Assembly (NCBI RefSeq): GCF_029227915.1
Contig: NC_079889.1
Span: 7,378,001 to 7,442,000 of the forward strand
DNA from: Hydractinia symbiolongicarpus
Lineage: Eukaryota > Cnidaria > Hydrozoa > Anthoathecata > Hydractiniidae
Reading direction: 5' to 3'
DNA length: 64,000 nucleotides
Shown here: piece after piece, positions 10,506 through 22,930 of the stretch
Position numbering within the stretch: the stretch's first letter is position 1
How the letters are laid out: the number at the start of each line of letters is the position of its first letter
Notes under the pieces: model-generated
Seen by the model: only the letters and a program-made list of their open reading frames with translations
What the model was told of the DNA's origin: nothing
Databases searched by the model: none
Made by a program: the position numbers and the translations under genes

Positions 10506-12438
10506 ATGAAAGAAAAATCTGTGAAGAATATCAATTTTCTAGTGGTTCAAGTGACGAAGGAAAAGAAATAACAAAATCGAAGAAACATGTTATGCCAGGT
10601 ATTAAAATAATTCCATATTTTAAGCAAGCCAAAATCCTTAACTAACCCACGTTAACTCACATTAACCCGTAATGGAAACTAAGCTTAAACTGTTTATTTG
10701 AAACAAGATCTTAAATTATAAGCAAGCTTAAATTTCTAAGTTATTTTACTTTTTTCTTGAGATATTCAACTGCCAGTTGCACCATCACAAACGGCACCTA
10801 AGCTAATATATCCGAATCCCACTTTACTCCCGTGATTTCTGATAACGAGGAAAGAAAGAAGAGAAAAATAAATGAAGGTTGCAGCTGTACCAAGGAAGCC
10901 AGTAAAAGCATAGATCCAAGAAGGAGTCTAAATAATGGCAGCAATTACCCATTGCCTGAAAGCAGTAAGTGCATTATTTCATTTAATTTTTTTCAGTTGA
11001 TATCTAACACAAAGTGGTGTCAAAGCTCCAATGAAAAGGCGAAAATTCTGATAAAAATCAGGTGGTTGAAACTAGTAAATTCTTTATGTTAGCTTTTCAG
11101 CGAAAATTGTTGCGCCAGATTGCAGATCTGAAATGTAAAGTTGCTGAAATGAAAAAAAAATCTACAGGGAAGGACTGGTGTTGTTGTGGACGACGATTTA
11201 ATTTTTGACTCCTGCATGGAAATGAAAGACTTGTTAGAAGTGGAAGGTCGCCTAAAAATCAACAAGAAAGATTTCCAAAAAATGGTGCGTTGACATACCT
11301 TTTTTACCAATAAGGTACCTCTCATCTCTTTCGTTTAAAGAGGCTACAAATTGGGCTTTGATTTTTGACTGGGCTATAAAATATTTGTGAACACCGTATG
11401 CCAATACACCTTAATTTACTTTCAATATTCAATCTTAAGGGAGGAAATAAATTTGAAAGAAAAGAATGCGGAATTAATGTATTACCCATCCAAAAAATAA
11501 CTGATAGTCGCCGAAAAACTACATTTACGATACAAGATATAAGAATATTATAATTTTACTTTCATAAACAAATTTTTTTGTTAGATTTCTTATTTGACGC
11601 GGCATGGAGCAGCGAATTTTGGCGAGACAGTCAAAAACATCATGTTAGCGTAAGTGTATAATTAATTAATTCTTATCATCGCGAGTATTTATTTCTTATA
11701 CTTATTGTATACTAGTTCTGTTAACTGGTTTTATTATATTTTAAGGAAATTCTGTTTATAGGATTGCAAGCTACTCTGTTTGGTCGCAATTTACTTATTG
11801 CGGTACAGATGAGAAAAAGGATTTGATAAAATGGAGCTGTACCAAGTCGTTAAAAGTAGGTTGTAAAGTTTATTAGGGAAAGGAAATGAAGTAGACATAT
11901 ATTGTGTACTTTGTTACATAAAAATTTCACAGTCATTTTAAAATCGCAGAAAAATTAGAGCAAGGTCTCAGTTTCGAAAATGTGCTTCTATTAAAGGGAT
12001 ACAAGAAACAGGAAACAAGAAAATCCCTTGTGGTTTTAACACTCGTTCCAAGTAGACAAATGATTAGCAGTTTTTTTCTCAGATTTCTTTGTTTAGTAGA
12101 TCACAACAAGCAGAATCTATCAATTCTTGAATTATTACTGAGACAAGCGCGGTAATTATTAAGTAGTCAACACACTTAAATTACCTAGAACGACCGTGTG
12201 ATGTACGGAAATCTCAACATTATAATCTATCTTTAGGAGCTATTACAGCAAATCACAAGGATTGTACCGTTGGTAAAATCAAGGAACGCATTCAAAGTTT
12301 TCTTAGGTATGCTCCCGATCGAAAGGGCGGTGTTGAAAGGAGGAAGAAAAATATACTTGAAAAAATTGGAAGTAAAGAAAAACTTGGCAATAAGAGAAGG
12401 GTGCTGCTCGAGTCAAGTGATTCGGAAAAAGAATCATA
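10506..12438 (+). pseudogene. DUF4806-like gene, several exons
   Basis: A series of exon-like pieces with AG/GT borders follows the transposase fragment: 10506-10599 (EEYQFSSGSSDEG), about 10765-10965 (basic, one frame break near 10830), about 11090-11287 (KCKVAEMKKK coiled coil, then DSCMEMKDLLEVEGRLK), about 11585-11652 (YLTRHGAANFGETVKNIMLA), about 11763-11855 (SVWSQFTYCGTDEKKDLIKW) and about 12238-12438 (TVGKIKERIQSFLRYAPDRK to a TAA). The order helix, GA.N..ETV..IM, W/F-rich strand, terminal helix is that of DUF4806, a domain common in insect and cnidarian transposon-associated proteins. At least one piece is broken. It may be the second gene of the CACTA-like element. Confidence 0.4.
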
Positions 12439-12959
12439 ACTTTTTCCAAGAACTTGATTTTGATTTTGTGGTAGTCCGGGTCCATTGTGGCATGCCTTAA
12501 AGGAATAATATTTTGCAGGAAGTAATTTAAACTAATTGTGAGAACTAATTTTGCGACGCAAGCAATGCCTATATTTTGCGAGAATAGGGTATGTCAATTT
12601 AAGGTAAACATGGAAACAAAAAAGGGTTGCTCGAGTCAGAGAAAGAATCTTAACTACCAGAGAGTCAATAGACCACACAATTATGTTCCTGTTATAGTTT
12701 TATGTATATAATTATATATTTATATGTAAGAAGGTTAATTGTATGTATGTATATGTATGTATATAATATAATTGTAAAACAAGTTGACATTTTCAAGATA
12801 CGAATACTATGTATATAGTATATTGTAAAACAAAACTTAAAAAGAGAACAAAAAATGTTACCCAAACTGGTTATGTTTAATAAATAACCCTGTCGTTTCA
12901 ATTAAAAAACAACAAATAACAAGGTTGATAATTCCCAGTTAAAAAAATTGTGAAAAACA

Positions 12960-13215
12960 TCTTCAAGGTTGTTGCTACAACGTTTTAGCAACATTTATAT
13001 GTTGCATTTTTGTTGCTTTGACGCTGTATAACTGTTGCCAGGTTGAGTTGTTACAATGTTGCTGCAATGTTGCGATTTCATGTTACGATGATTCCCATTC
13101 GTAACCTTCATGCAACGTTATTCTAACATCGGGAGTAACCTTCATGCAACGTTATTCTAACATCGGGAGTAATTGTTGCTGCAACATTGCTGCAACAAAT
13201 TTTGTCTGCTGGGTT
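12960..13215. repeat. GTTGC-rich repeat with a 38-bp tandem duplication
   Basis: The segment is rich in GTTGC/GCAAC words in both orientations. A 38-bp unit beginning GTAACCTTCATGCAACGTTA is duplicated exactly at about 13100-13175. GTTGCTGCAAC at the right edge is a near-perfect palindrome. It looks like a foldback repeat; no ORF. Confidence 0.5.
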
Positions 13216-13664
13216 GGGATTTCGTCAATGAATTTGAATTCTCGCTCCCTTGAACTCATCACATCTGTTTCGCGTTGGTCTCTGGTTATATTTTTCAACA
13301 TATTTATTTGAACCTTTGCTTGTAGCCAAAATTGGCAATGAATTGTTCTTGCCTATAACCATGTCAGTGGCAAACTGGTTTTTAGGCCTTGTCAGGTATT
13401 TTATACTTTATTTTATACGTTATTTTAGGCTAGGATGAGAGCTTATTTTTTGTGTTGAATATCATTGGATTTTACTTTCGTTTTCTTCGAATTTTGGCGC
13501 CTAATTTTTCTTATCATTTTACTGGATTCATTACAGAATAATAGTTTCATAGAAGCTAGGCTCTAGTCCACCTGTGTGTAACAAATTCGAGTTACAGAGG
13601 CCTTTTTGACTTTCTCTAGGAAGAAAGAGGCCACAACTCTTTTCAACTTTTTTTCTTGAAAATC

Positions 13665-13871
13665 AGACAATCCCGGTCAAAAATAATGGCAGTAAACCTT
13701 TTTTACACGTATAGCAAGAGCAAGATAAGTACAAAGCCCCCTTTTCCCCAGTATCAATGTTCAAAAGTTGTGCTAACACGTTTCCAAATATTGATAATGG
13801 GGGAGAGGGGAGAGGAAAGGATTATACTACACTTTTTGTAGCTTACTGCCAATATATTTTGACCGGGATTG
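13665..13871. mobile_element. MITE with ACAATCCCGGTCAAA inverted ends
   Basis: ACAATCCCGGTCAAAAATAA at the left edge is mirrored by TTTTGACCGGGATTGT at the right edge, with TGGCAG/CTGCCA continuing the arms, giving a 207-bp element. A partial copy sits at 7866-7950. No coding capacity and no clear target duplication. Confidence 0.6.
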
Positions 13872-14159
13872 TAGCTAATGGCAATTTCTACTACATGTAA
13901 CGGCCCATTGCTTGGACAAAAAAAGTGCAGTTCGTTTGATATACAATAAAAAAAGTAAACTTTTAATCAGTTTTGTGCTGTTCATATTTAAAACAAACTA
14001 TTAAGCTTAGACATATTTTAGGATATTCTAAACTTTTGACCCGTTTTCAGAGTATGTACTTACAAAATAAGTGCTTAAAGAAAATAGTTTCCGACTCAAG
14101 AAACAACAACAAACTAAATATTTAAGGAAAATTTAGCTCTAAAAAAAAAAGGCTAGAAA

Positions 14160-17030
14160 CTCATTATACCCCCAAGTTCATTTCTCTACTAAATAATCTA
14201 AACAACGCACCTGTTTTTCTTTTCCTTCTCAGTAGGTAGCTTGCTAGCGTTCTCCTAATAAAACTCCAATCAGTTTTTTTACTTCAAATACTAAACTTCG
14301 TTTCATCCCAAAGAGAATGAATTGAAGATGCATACAATTGCCTGAAACATTTCCAATTAGTTCTCTTTGTGATGTTAAATCATCGTACGTTAGAAATATT
14401 TCTAACTAACACTTTCGTTCGACAACAACACAACATTTTTGTTTGTCTACTTTTCAGATTCGAATTACATTCATATTTGAATCCGATAGAATTTCTATAA
14501 AAAGAAGCAACCTCGGTCCCAGAACACAAAAATGGAAAATATGAAAGAACAAATATAAGATTTAATCTAACCTCATGATAAGTAAACATTGTTTGAAATA
14601 ACTTTTTTCAGGATTACTTTGAAAAACAGACAACCTTCTTCGCTGCGCTTTTCTTTTTTACATTGATAAACAACTTGTTTCCGTTAGATACGGCGTGCAC
14701 ATTAATCCAGGGGTAGAATTAAATTATTCTATCTATAACGACCAACGGGGCTTTTAAAACAAACACAAAAACAAATAGAAACATTTAAAAATAAAAATAA
14801 AAATTCAGTGTTAATAAAGTAAAAAAATGAGTTTTATTTTTTAAAATAACGAAAAAAAAGAATTAAAAGTTTAAATAGTAACCCCTTGATTTGTGCTTTC
14901 TCAACTTGGTTAATTTTAGCATAACGCCACCTCGTAAGAAAGTGACCCGTACTTTGCGTGTCGTGGACTCACATGGTTACACAAACAAGCGTATTATTAT
15001 ATAGACTAGCCGAATCCCCGTGGAAGAATCCACTGAATCTCTCATTGAGTCCTTTTGAGGGGTGTAAAATAAAAACTTAGAACATAGGAATTTGAATTTT
15101 TAAAAGTCACAATTTGCATTACTCTATGTTTGTAACCGCTGAAACAAAACGTCCAAAAAAATAAGCATGTGAAGTAATAAAAAAAAGAATTAAAAAAGCC
15201 CTGGGATTGAGGTTGCTAACAATCTGCGTTATATTTATACCCGCTGAAACAGAACGCTTAAAAATATGAGCAGGTTCAACAACAACAAAAATGCAAAAGG
15301 TCTAACAAAATCAAAGTTGGCTAACAACGGTTATGTAAAAATCTAAATCTGCTAAAACTATATACTTGCTTTGCCATGCCAGAAGTACACCAGGGAAAGT
15401 GGTATACCAGACATTAGAAAAAATCGTTAAGTCACACAAAAAAGGTTATTGCAAAATTTCCACAACATACAGTTTCTAATGCATCATACGATCATACCAA
15501 ACTAACTATTTAGTCTATTGCATACAGCAACCCCCCCAATGCGCAAACATGCCGTGCATGATAACAATGCAGTGTTTTCGAATTTAAGAATCGAATAATA
15601 TTTTAAACGGTAACGTAACAGATGTAAACATTGATTTAACTTTGTTTACATTAAGGTTAACTATAACGACATAACCCACGTCTTAGCGTTAAAAGCAGTA
15701 ACAACGTAAAAATTATTTTTATTGTTTATAAAATTCTTATCTGGATATACACCTCGTATTTTAGAAGAATTGTGTTATTCCGTTTCAGCCTTTATGTCCT
15801 TAACTTTCTTGACAAATACTATTCCTATTGTTCCTAATATATTTTTAGCAGGGCTATAATAATAAAATAAAGCTTGCTCACATTTTTATATTAAAACAAA
15901 CAATCAAGCTTAGACATATTCTTAGGATATTCTGACATATTGTTTAGAGTATATTCTTACAAAAAAAATTTCTTAACTTTCTTGACAAATACTATCCTCG
16001 TGGCCTAAAAATATATAATGCCTCAATAAAATGAAGCTTGATATATGTTGCTATAGCTATTGGCAAATTCTTTTTATATTTAGAACAAATAATCGAGGTT
16101 GGACATATTCTTAAGATATTCTTAACTGACCCTGAGTATATTCTTACTAAACAGAATATGTTCAGGCGCAAGACAAAACATATTTCACTTCATATTTAAG
16201 GGAAAGTTTAGCTTTGAAAGTGTAAACAGCCTAAATATCGTTATTCACCTAAATTCATTTCTCTACCAGATAATCTAAACAACACACCCGTTTTTCTTTC
16301 GCTTTCTCAGTAGTAGCTAGCGTTCTCTGGATAAAAGTCCAATCAGTTTTTTACTTCGATTACTAAACTTCGCTTCATCCCAAAGAAAACAAATTGAAAA
16401 TGTATGAAAATGTCTGATATATTTCCAATCAGTTTTCTTTTTGTGGTTATATCATCGTACGTTTTTCTTCTTTATAACAAATATTTCAGACCACAACATA
16501 AACTTTTTTTATTCTTGCTCGACAACAACAGTTTTGTACATTTGAAATTCGAATTACATTCATATTCGAATGCGATACAACTTCGGTCCCAAAACAAAAA
16601 TGGAAAATATAGAAGAAACAAATCAGCTTTAATCTAACCTCATGTTGAGTAAACATTGTTTAAAATAACTTTTTTCAGGATTAATTTGAAAAAGAGACAA
16701 CCTTCTTCGCTTCGACTTTCTTTTTTTCAGTTGATAAACAACTTGTATCCAGGAGATACGGCGCTCTTATGGTAAACCGGGTGTAAAATAAATTATTCTA
16801 TCTATACCAGCCAGTGGGGCCTTTAAAACAAAAAAAACAAATAGGAACAATTAAAAATAAATAAAAATTAGTTTTAATAAAATAAAGAAAAAAGAGATTT
16901 CTTTATTAAAGTAATAAAAAAGAGAATTAAACATTTAAATAGTAACCCCCTGATTCGCGTTTTTTTTAACTTGGTAAATTTTAGCGTAACGCCACGTCTT
17001 AGAAAAGTGACCCGTACTTTGCGTTGCGAC
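14160..17030. repeat. Diverged tandem duplication, about 2 kb offset
   Basis: About 14160-14960 and about 16235-17030 are two diverged copies of the same sequence. Both have CATTTCTCTAC followed by AATCTAAACAAC, the phrase AACTTCG.TTCATCCCAAAG, the block CAACCTTCTTCGCT and the end TGACCCGTACTTTGCG. Separating them is the repeat unit that starts at 15003. ORFs in this region are short and not conserved between the two copies, so I treat it as non-coding repeat DNA. Confidence 0.55.
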
Positions 17031-17884
17031 ATTTTTTTTAAAAAAAAAATTGTGTTCTTTACAGCTAACAAAGTAACATATATTTATTTTTAAAAGTAAT
17101 AAAATTATTTATATATTATATAAAAACGAGTTAAAAATTTTTCGTGAAGATGATGTAGACTAAAAAAGATTCGAGAAGGAGATAGCTGCGAGAACGAAAA
17201 AGGAAGGACTGTTGGGGACTTGATGCCTAATGTGTGCCAGCTATTAGAACAAACAAACAACAAAAATAAATATTAAAACAACAAACAATATAAAAAACAA
17301 TATAATAACTAAAACAGAATGTCAAAGCCTGGCTTCGTCACATGCGAAGCTGAAGTCATCAGCGTGTCGTGGACTCACATGGTTACTCACACAAGCGTAT
17401 TATTATTTAGACTTGTCGATAAGGCCCGTGGAAAAATCCACTTAGGCAGGATAACAGAGAAAAACAACCGTCATTTAAATTTTGATGACGTCAGCAGAGA
17501 CATGTCAGAACACATTTTTTTTTTTTAGAAATGTGTATGCCTGTTGCCTTCATCGTATAGAAACGCTGATCAAGAAAATGTATAGGATCGCGATTTTTGA
17601 CAAACGGTTGCAGCGATATTAGGGTTTGAAGGTTTTTTGATGACGTCATCAACCCGTCCATTCTAAAACGGATTCGAGGACCCAGGTTTGGGAAACTTAC
17701 CCAAAATGGTCCCAGGTGGTCCCTAGTTACCTACGCAGGAGATGACGTCAGTTGTTTCCACCCGTTTCTAAGTTATTTAGCCTTAACTGTGACAGACAGG
17801 CAGAACTGGCGTATTATTATATAGATAATGTAAAACATTGTCTTAAGTAAATACAAGTAACAATTTGTTTTGTATGACCCTTTC

Positions 17885-18098
17885 TTAAGCCTGTCCGCCG
17901 TAGAGAGGTCAATTCCAGGGGGTAACGTCAATCAGCACCTTGAATGATGTCCGTTACATAGAGATGTCTGCTATAAAGTGTCCCCCACATGGAGTTTTTG
18001 TTATGAGAGTTTGACTGTCGTTTTATCCGTTTCAAGAAAAGTGTCCGTTGTAGAGAATTGTCCGCTATAAAGGATGTCCAGTATAAAGAGGTTCACTG
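17885..18098. repeat. Right terminal region of a Tigger/pogo-like element
   Basis: The complement of the left end at 4991: repeats of GTCCGCTATAAAG and related words end in TAAAGAGGTTCACTG followed by TA. Together with 4991 it could bound one original Tigger element now expanded by nested insertions to 13.1 kb. Equally these may be two independent copies. Confidence 0.55.
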
Positions 18099-18544
18099 TA
18101 TTTCATGCTGTGTCTTGCTAATATAATTAGTAAATTTATTTATTTGCTTTGATATCTGCTTTAGCATAAAACAATGTATTATGGTTATGAAGAATGTCAA
18201 GGTTCTCAACAATCCTTGTTATCTGGGAGAGAAAAAGAAAAATGTTAGTAAAATTTGTTTCCGCTTTCTTTTTAATTTTAACTTATTATAAAATTTATGG
18301 CTATAAAATCCCTGAAAATATGCAAGCTTTTAAAATATCGTATGGTATTATATTTCGGATTGTTAAAACAACTGAAATGCAGAAAAATATTAGCTTCCGA
18401 GATGCGAGTACCCAAACAGAATTCTAACCTTTTTTTTTTTAACCCACATACTGTAATAATTTTTGCAAAGCAAAATTGTTGATCACGTTTGCAAAGATCA
18501 CGTTTGCAAAGTATACTAAAAGAATTATTAAAGGCTAGCCGGGA

Positions 18545-18568
18545 AACCCGGCGTCGAAACGCCGGGTT
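18545..18568. other. Perfect 10-bp hairpin with CGAA loop
   Basis: AACCCGGCGT, loop CGAA, then its exact complement: a 10-bp GC-rich stem in AT-rich surroundings. A weaker GGGAAACCCGG stem precedes it. It sits at the start of the degenerate tandem repeats at 18575-19110 and may be part of the same unit. No gene ends here, so a terminator role is unlikely. Confidence 0.7.
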
Positions 18569-18574
18569 AAGCCA

Positions 18575-19110
18575 CAAGTCAAGGTGTGACTGAGGGGCGC
18601 TTAATGAGAGCCGTGAACTGAGCCACACGGTCAGGTGGAGCGCTTTAGTACAGGTATACAGTATGTCGTAGTTCAAGTGAAGCGCATACACCATTATAGT
18701 GTTGCGACTGCAACATATTTTTCAAAAAAAATATTATTTTGTTTTGCGAAATAAGTTTTTGTGAAAGTTAAGAAATTAATTGTGACACCGGGTTGAGTGC
18801 TTAGTACAGTTACACCGTGTTGCACAACGTATAGGGATAATACCCTTTTGAAAAAAACTTTCTCGCAGACACAGGGCTGAGCGGTTAGTCCAGGGAAACA
18901 GTGTTGCACATCCGTACAGGCGTGATTCGCAAGAAGGTTTAAAAATTAATTGTCACAGTAGGCTGATCCCTTAGTACAGGTAAGCCGCCTGGACATGCGC
19001 ATAGGCATAACAACCTTTTACAAAAATCAGTCTTTTGTTAACACTGGGCTAACCGCTTAGTGCAGTTAAACAGAGTTGAACAGGCGTAATACTCTTTTCC
19101 AAATAAACTT
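18575..19110. repeat. Degenerate tandem repeat of about 110 bp, 4-5 copies
   Basis: Each unit contains a version of GGGCTGAGCGCTTAGTACAG, then CACCGTGTTGCACA, then ATAGGCATAATACCCTTTT and an A-rich stretch. Copies begin near 18590, 18785, 18872, 18960 and 19045. Divergence between units is high. No coding potential is seen. Confidence 0.55.
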
Positions 19111-20283
19111 CATCGCAACTTCGGTTTTAACAGGAAACACAGAAAATTGCTCAGCCATTTTATTTGCAGAAAAGGTTTTCAGGAAAATATTCAAAGTTGT
19201 AGCTACCTAGCTAACTTCATTTAGCATAAGAATTATTGCTAAGAATATTGTTGTAGCCAAACTGCATTTTATGCTCTCATTTTTAGCCAAATATAGGAGC
19301 TAGCTAAATGGCTACATCTTCAACATAAAAGTAAATGTTGGGTAGGATAAAAAGCTCTTATACCAAACAGAATAGGAAGAAGTAAGGCTCTAGCTAGCTA
19401 AGCTAGCTAGCCTTCAAAATCTTCGTTCCTAGCCAAAAATCCTAAAACTGGTGCGTTTAAGATCTGTATGTAGCTAAAATACGTGACAATATATTTATCT
19501 CAACATTGAAAACAAACAGAGAACAACTATTAAAAAAATATAAAGCTTTCGGAAGATAAAAAAGTCAAACAGGCCTACAAACCTCCCACACACTGAACAC
19601 ACACTGTACATGACCATTTTCAAAATCAAAATGGCCTTCGTTTATTCAGCCGGGAAAATATATTGGATTGTTTTTCAAGCGAAAATCTTTTTTGAAGAAT
19701 CAGGCAAAAGTGACATGTTACCGCGGCTGTTTCTTTAGTAAAAACAACACATTCACTTTGCCTGTTACAGACATACGGAACTGGCGTATTATTATATAGA
19801 CTAGTCGATAAAGCCCGCGGAGAAATCCACTGAGACGAAAGGTCAATAAAAAGAAAGTTGTTTTAGATGTTTTGCTGACGTTTGCAGTGCACTGCAGATA
19901 AAAAAATGCGCTAAATTTGTTTAATCTTTGTCTTCTTAACATTTGTCCTTGTCATGGGGCTTTGCGCTTCAACCTAAAAAAGTAAAAAGTATTTTAATTA
20001 AATTTACCTGCAAAACATTGTCAAAATAATACGATTATTAAAAAAAACGGCCTTTTAACTCTGACAATATATGATATGACAATGGAAAGGATAAAAAATA
20101 AATCATATAACTTGATCACAAGGGTCTTTCTTATAAGAAAAACGTTCACTAAATCCAAAATTAAACTCAAGTTCAAGCATTGTGACAAATTCTGGTATTA
20201 CCAAAGAATGGTGAAATAACTAAACTAATTGTAATGAAACTAATCGTGATAAAACAAATCAATTACAGTTTAAATTAAATTAA

Positions 20284-20693
<410 letters not shown>

Positions 20694-22139
20694 GCTATAT
20701 CAACCTTAGGTGGACACTCTGAAAATTCGAACTAAAAGTGGACATATAAAAACCATGTTTTTTCGCAAACCCTTACCCCCTATAACCTTTATTTTTGTAT
20801 AAGGAGTATTCTTTTTGTCTGCGTATGCGCCCTGTATGCCTTTTTGCCTCTTAAAAAAAATTTGAAATTTTTGTGTCTACATAACGATTCCATATGATTT
20901 GTGTCTACTTTAAGAAAATTTTTACATTAGATCGACTAAATGTAGACAGATATATATTTTATATACATGAGCGTTAAACCCGATCATCTGATAATTATTA
21001 ATATTGAACTGCAATATTGTCTTTTTAAAGACATTTGTCTCATTGTTGTAAGTGATATTTTTTATAATCTGTATGAAAACAAAAAAGAAGCACACGTTAG
21101 CAGCTGTCCAGTTCGGAGAAAAAATATAAAGGAAAAAACACAAATTATAGCATCCTTAACATGTATTTAAGAGTATGTGAATTTGTACCAAAAGTTTGGT
21201 TACAATTTAAGAACTAGCTTAATGAAGCAGCAAAATGCGTGGAAGTGGTTTATGTGGGTACAAAACCAACAAACAACGAATGCAACAATTGCGCTTTGTA
21301 AAGAGGATCTTAAGCAACATTAAGGGCATTAAAACTGTTGCTTTTGCATGTATTCGATCCGATACGTTTTTTACAGGGTTCACATACAGCTTTTAAACCA
21401 AATTTTTCCCTGACTTTTCATTGAATTCTATATTCTTTGCCCTGAGTCACTGAGTGGAAAGGCCATGATTTCCCAGCATACAATCAGTAAAAAAAACCCT
21501 TTCAAGACATTTTGTAGTTTGCAAACGAACACAACTTATACTGTTTTTGCTATGATGTAGTAACTACGGGTTATAAATTTTCCTTAAATTTTTTTAAGAT
21601 TTTGAGGTTTTTAAGGCTGCTGGGTTTGTTTAAAAAGATACAAAACTAAGAGTGTCAAAATAAAAGTGTATTCCTGAAACTTCCAAACACATGACATGCG
21701 TAGTAATAGACTCCTTTGAACATAACAAAAATCAAAAAAGAAAGAAGAACACCTAAATCTATAATATGCGTTATTAAAAACAACAGAACAAGGGTAAAAA
21801 TGAAAAAAAAGGGTAAACACATAAAATTCAGTATTTTCATACATTTTTATATGCAAACAAAAAAACAAAAAACGATTAATCATTTGCTGCTTCTTCGAAT
21901 TTAAATAAACGAACCTGGATAACCAAGCAGTTATATCTTACTAATTCCACAGAAATTAACTTCCTTTTCCTTTTTCTCATTTGACACTAGTTATATAATG
22001 GGGCTGCGTAAGGAAGGACTGAGAAATCAAGAAACGTACGCTAAATGATAATCTGTTTAACGCCTTAAACCTTCCTAAATGTATCACCTTGTACGAACTA
22101 TATCACGAATAAACGAGAAATAACTGTGTAAACAAGATA

Positions 22140-22510
22140 CCTTCAGGGAATTAATTTTCGCGGGGACTTATTTTCGCAGAATTTTTTTTTACTAGAATTT
22201 GGCGGGAAAAAAGGGAATTTATTTTCACAAATTTAGTGTTGAAGAAAATTTCGCGGTAACTTATTTTTGCGAATTATGCAAATTTGGAAAAACAACTATT
22301 CCGGTGAGTTATTTCGAAACAACATACAGAAGAGAAAGGAAAATGTCCCAGAGAAAGTTATACATCATTGTCTTTTGTATCAGGCCGATTTGGAAATTTC
22401 CCAGATCAGGGATATTTAAACTTTTCGCGGCGACGTATTTTCGCGTTTTTGGAAAAACTCCGAAAAAACCGCGAAACTTAATACCCGCGAAAATTAATCC
22501 CCTTAAAAGA
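22140..22510. mobile_element. MITE with AGGGAATTAATTTTCGCGGG ends
   Basis: TA then CCTTCAGGGAATTAATTTTC at the left is mirrored at the right by CCCGCGAAAATTAATCCCCTT before TA. Internally it repeats words such as TTTTCGCGG and CTTATTTT(C/T)GCG. The end design (CCTTAAGGG-like tip, then ATTTT[C/G]GCGGG twice) parallels the pogo-HIRAN element at 29949-33425, suggesting a non-autonomous relative. The ORFs across it are made of the repeats themselves. Confidence 0.6.
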
Positions 22511-22930
22511 TATACTTCACTTATGAGAGCCAGTTTTCTTATCACATACAGTTATGAAAACCACACAGTTCAAAATATTTTTCATGGGAGAGGGGGGAGA
22601 GTTGAATTAAATTATCGTTGATCATACATTTTGATTGTTAAAACATGATTGAAACCTGTATAGAAATTATCCTCGTGACTTTAACACTTTTTCTTGCCTT
22701 TCTCCCCGTCTAAGGGGTGACGGAGTGATGTGTTGTTTAGACTTGAATTTTTTAGAGTATACTCAAGAAAATTTGATGATGATAAAAGCTGTCACATTAT
22801 TTATAAAAACATGTATAGTGTACATGTTTTTATAAATGTACTTTTGTAAACATAATAAATAATTATAAACATGTACTTTTATGGTAACGTAAAAATAATA
22901 AAAATAAAAGAAACCAAAGCTCTATCACAA

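Larger units (their letters stand above)
15003..19797. repeat. Head-to-tail Helitron-like units
   Basis: Three junctions share the same layout, an end GTATTATTATATAGACT joined to a start reading CGAT/CGAA plus CCCGTGG and AATCCACTGA. They lie at 14991-15035, 17395-17440 and 19784-19831, about 2.4 kb apart. A further end (GGCGTATTATTATATAGATA) lies at 17808-17825. Nothing in the intervals codes for a recognisable protein. This suggests non-autonomous rolling-circle units inserted end to end, or one unit duplicated in tandem. Confidence 0.4.

Noticed and set aside
18278-18694. Minus-strand 138-aa ORF
   Set aside because: Includes the GC hairpin and part of the degenerate repeats; composition does not look coding.
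22199-22621. Plus-strand 140-aa ORF
   Set aside because: It lies across the MITE at 22140-22510 and its content follows the inverted repeat; no conserved domain.
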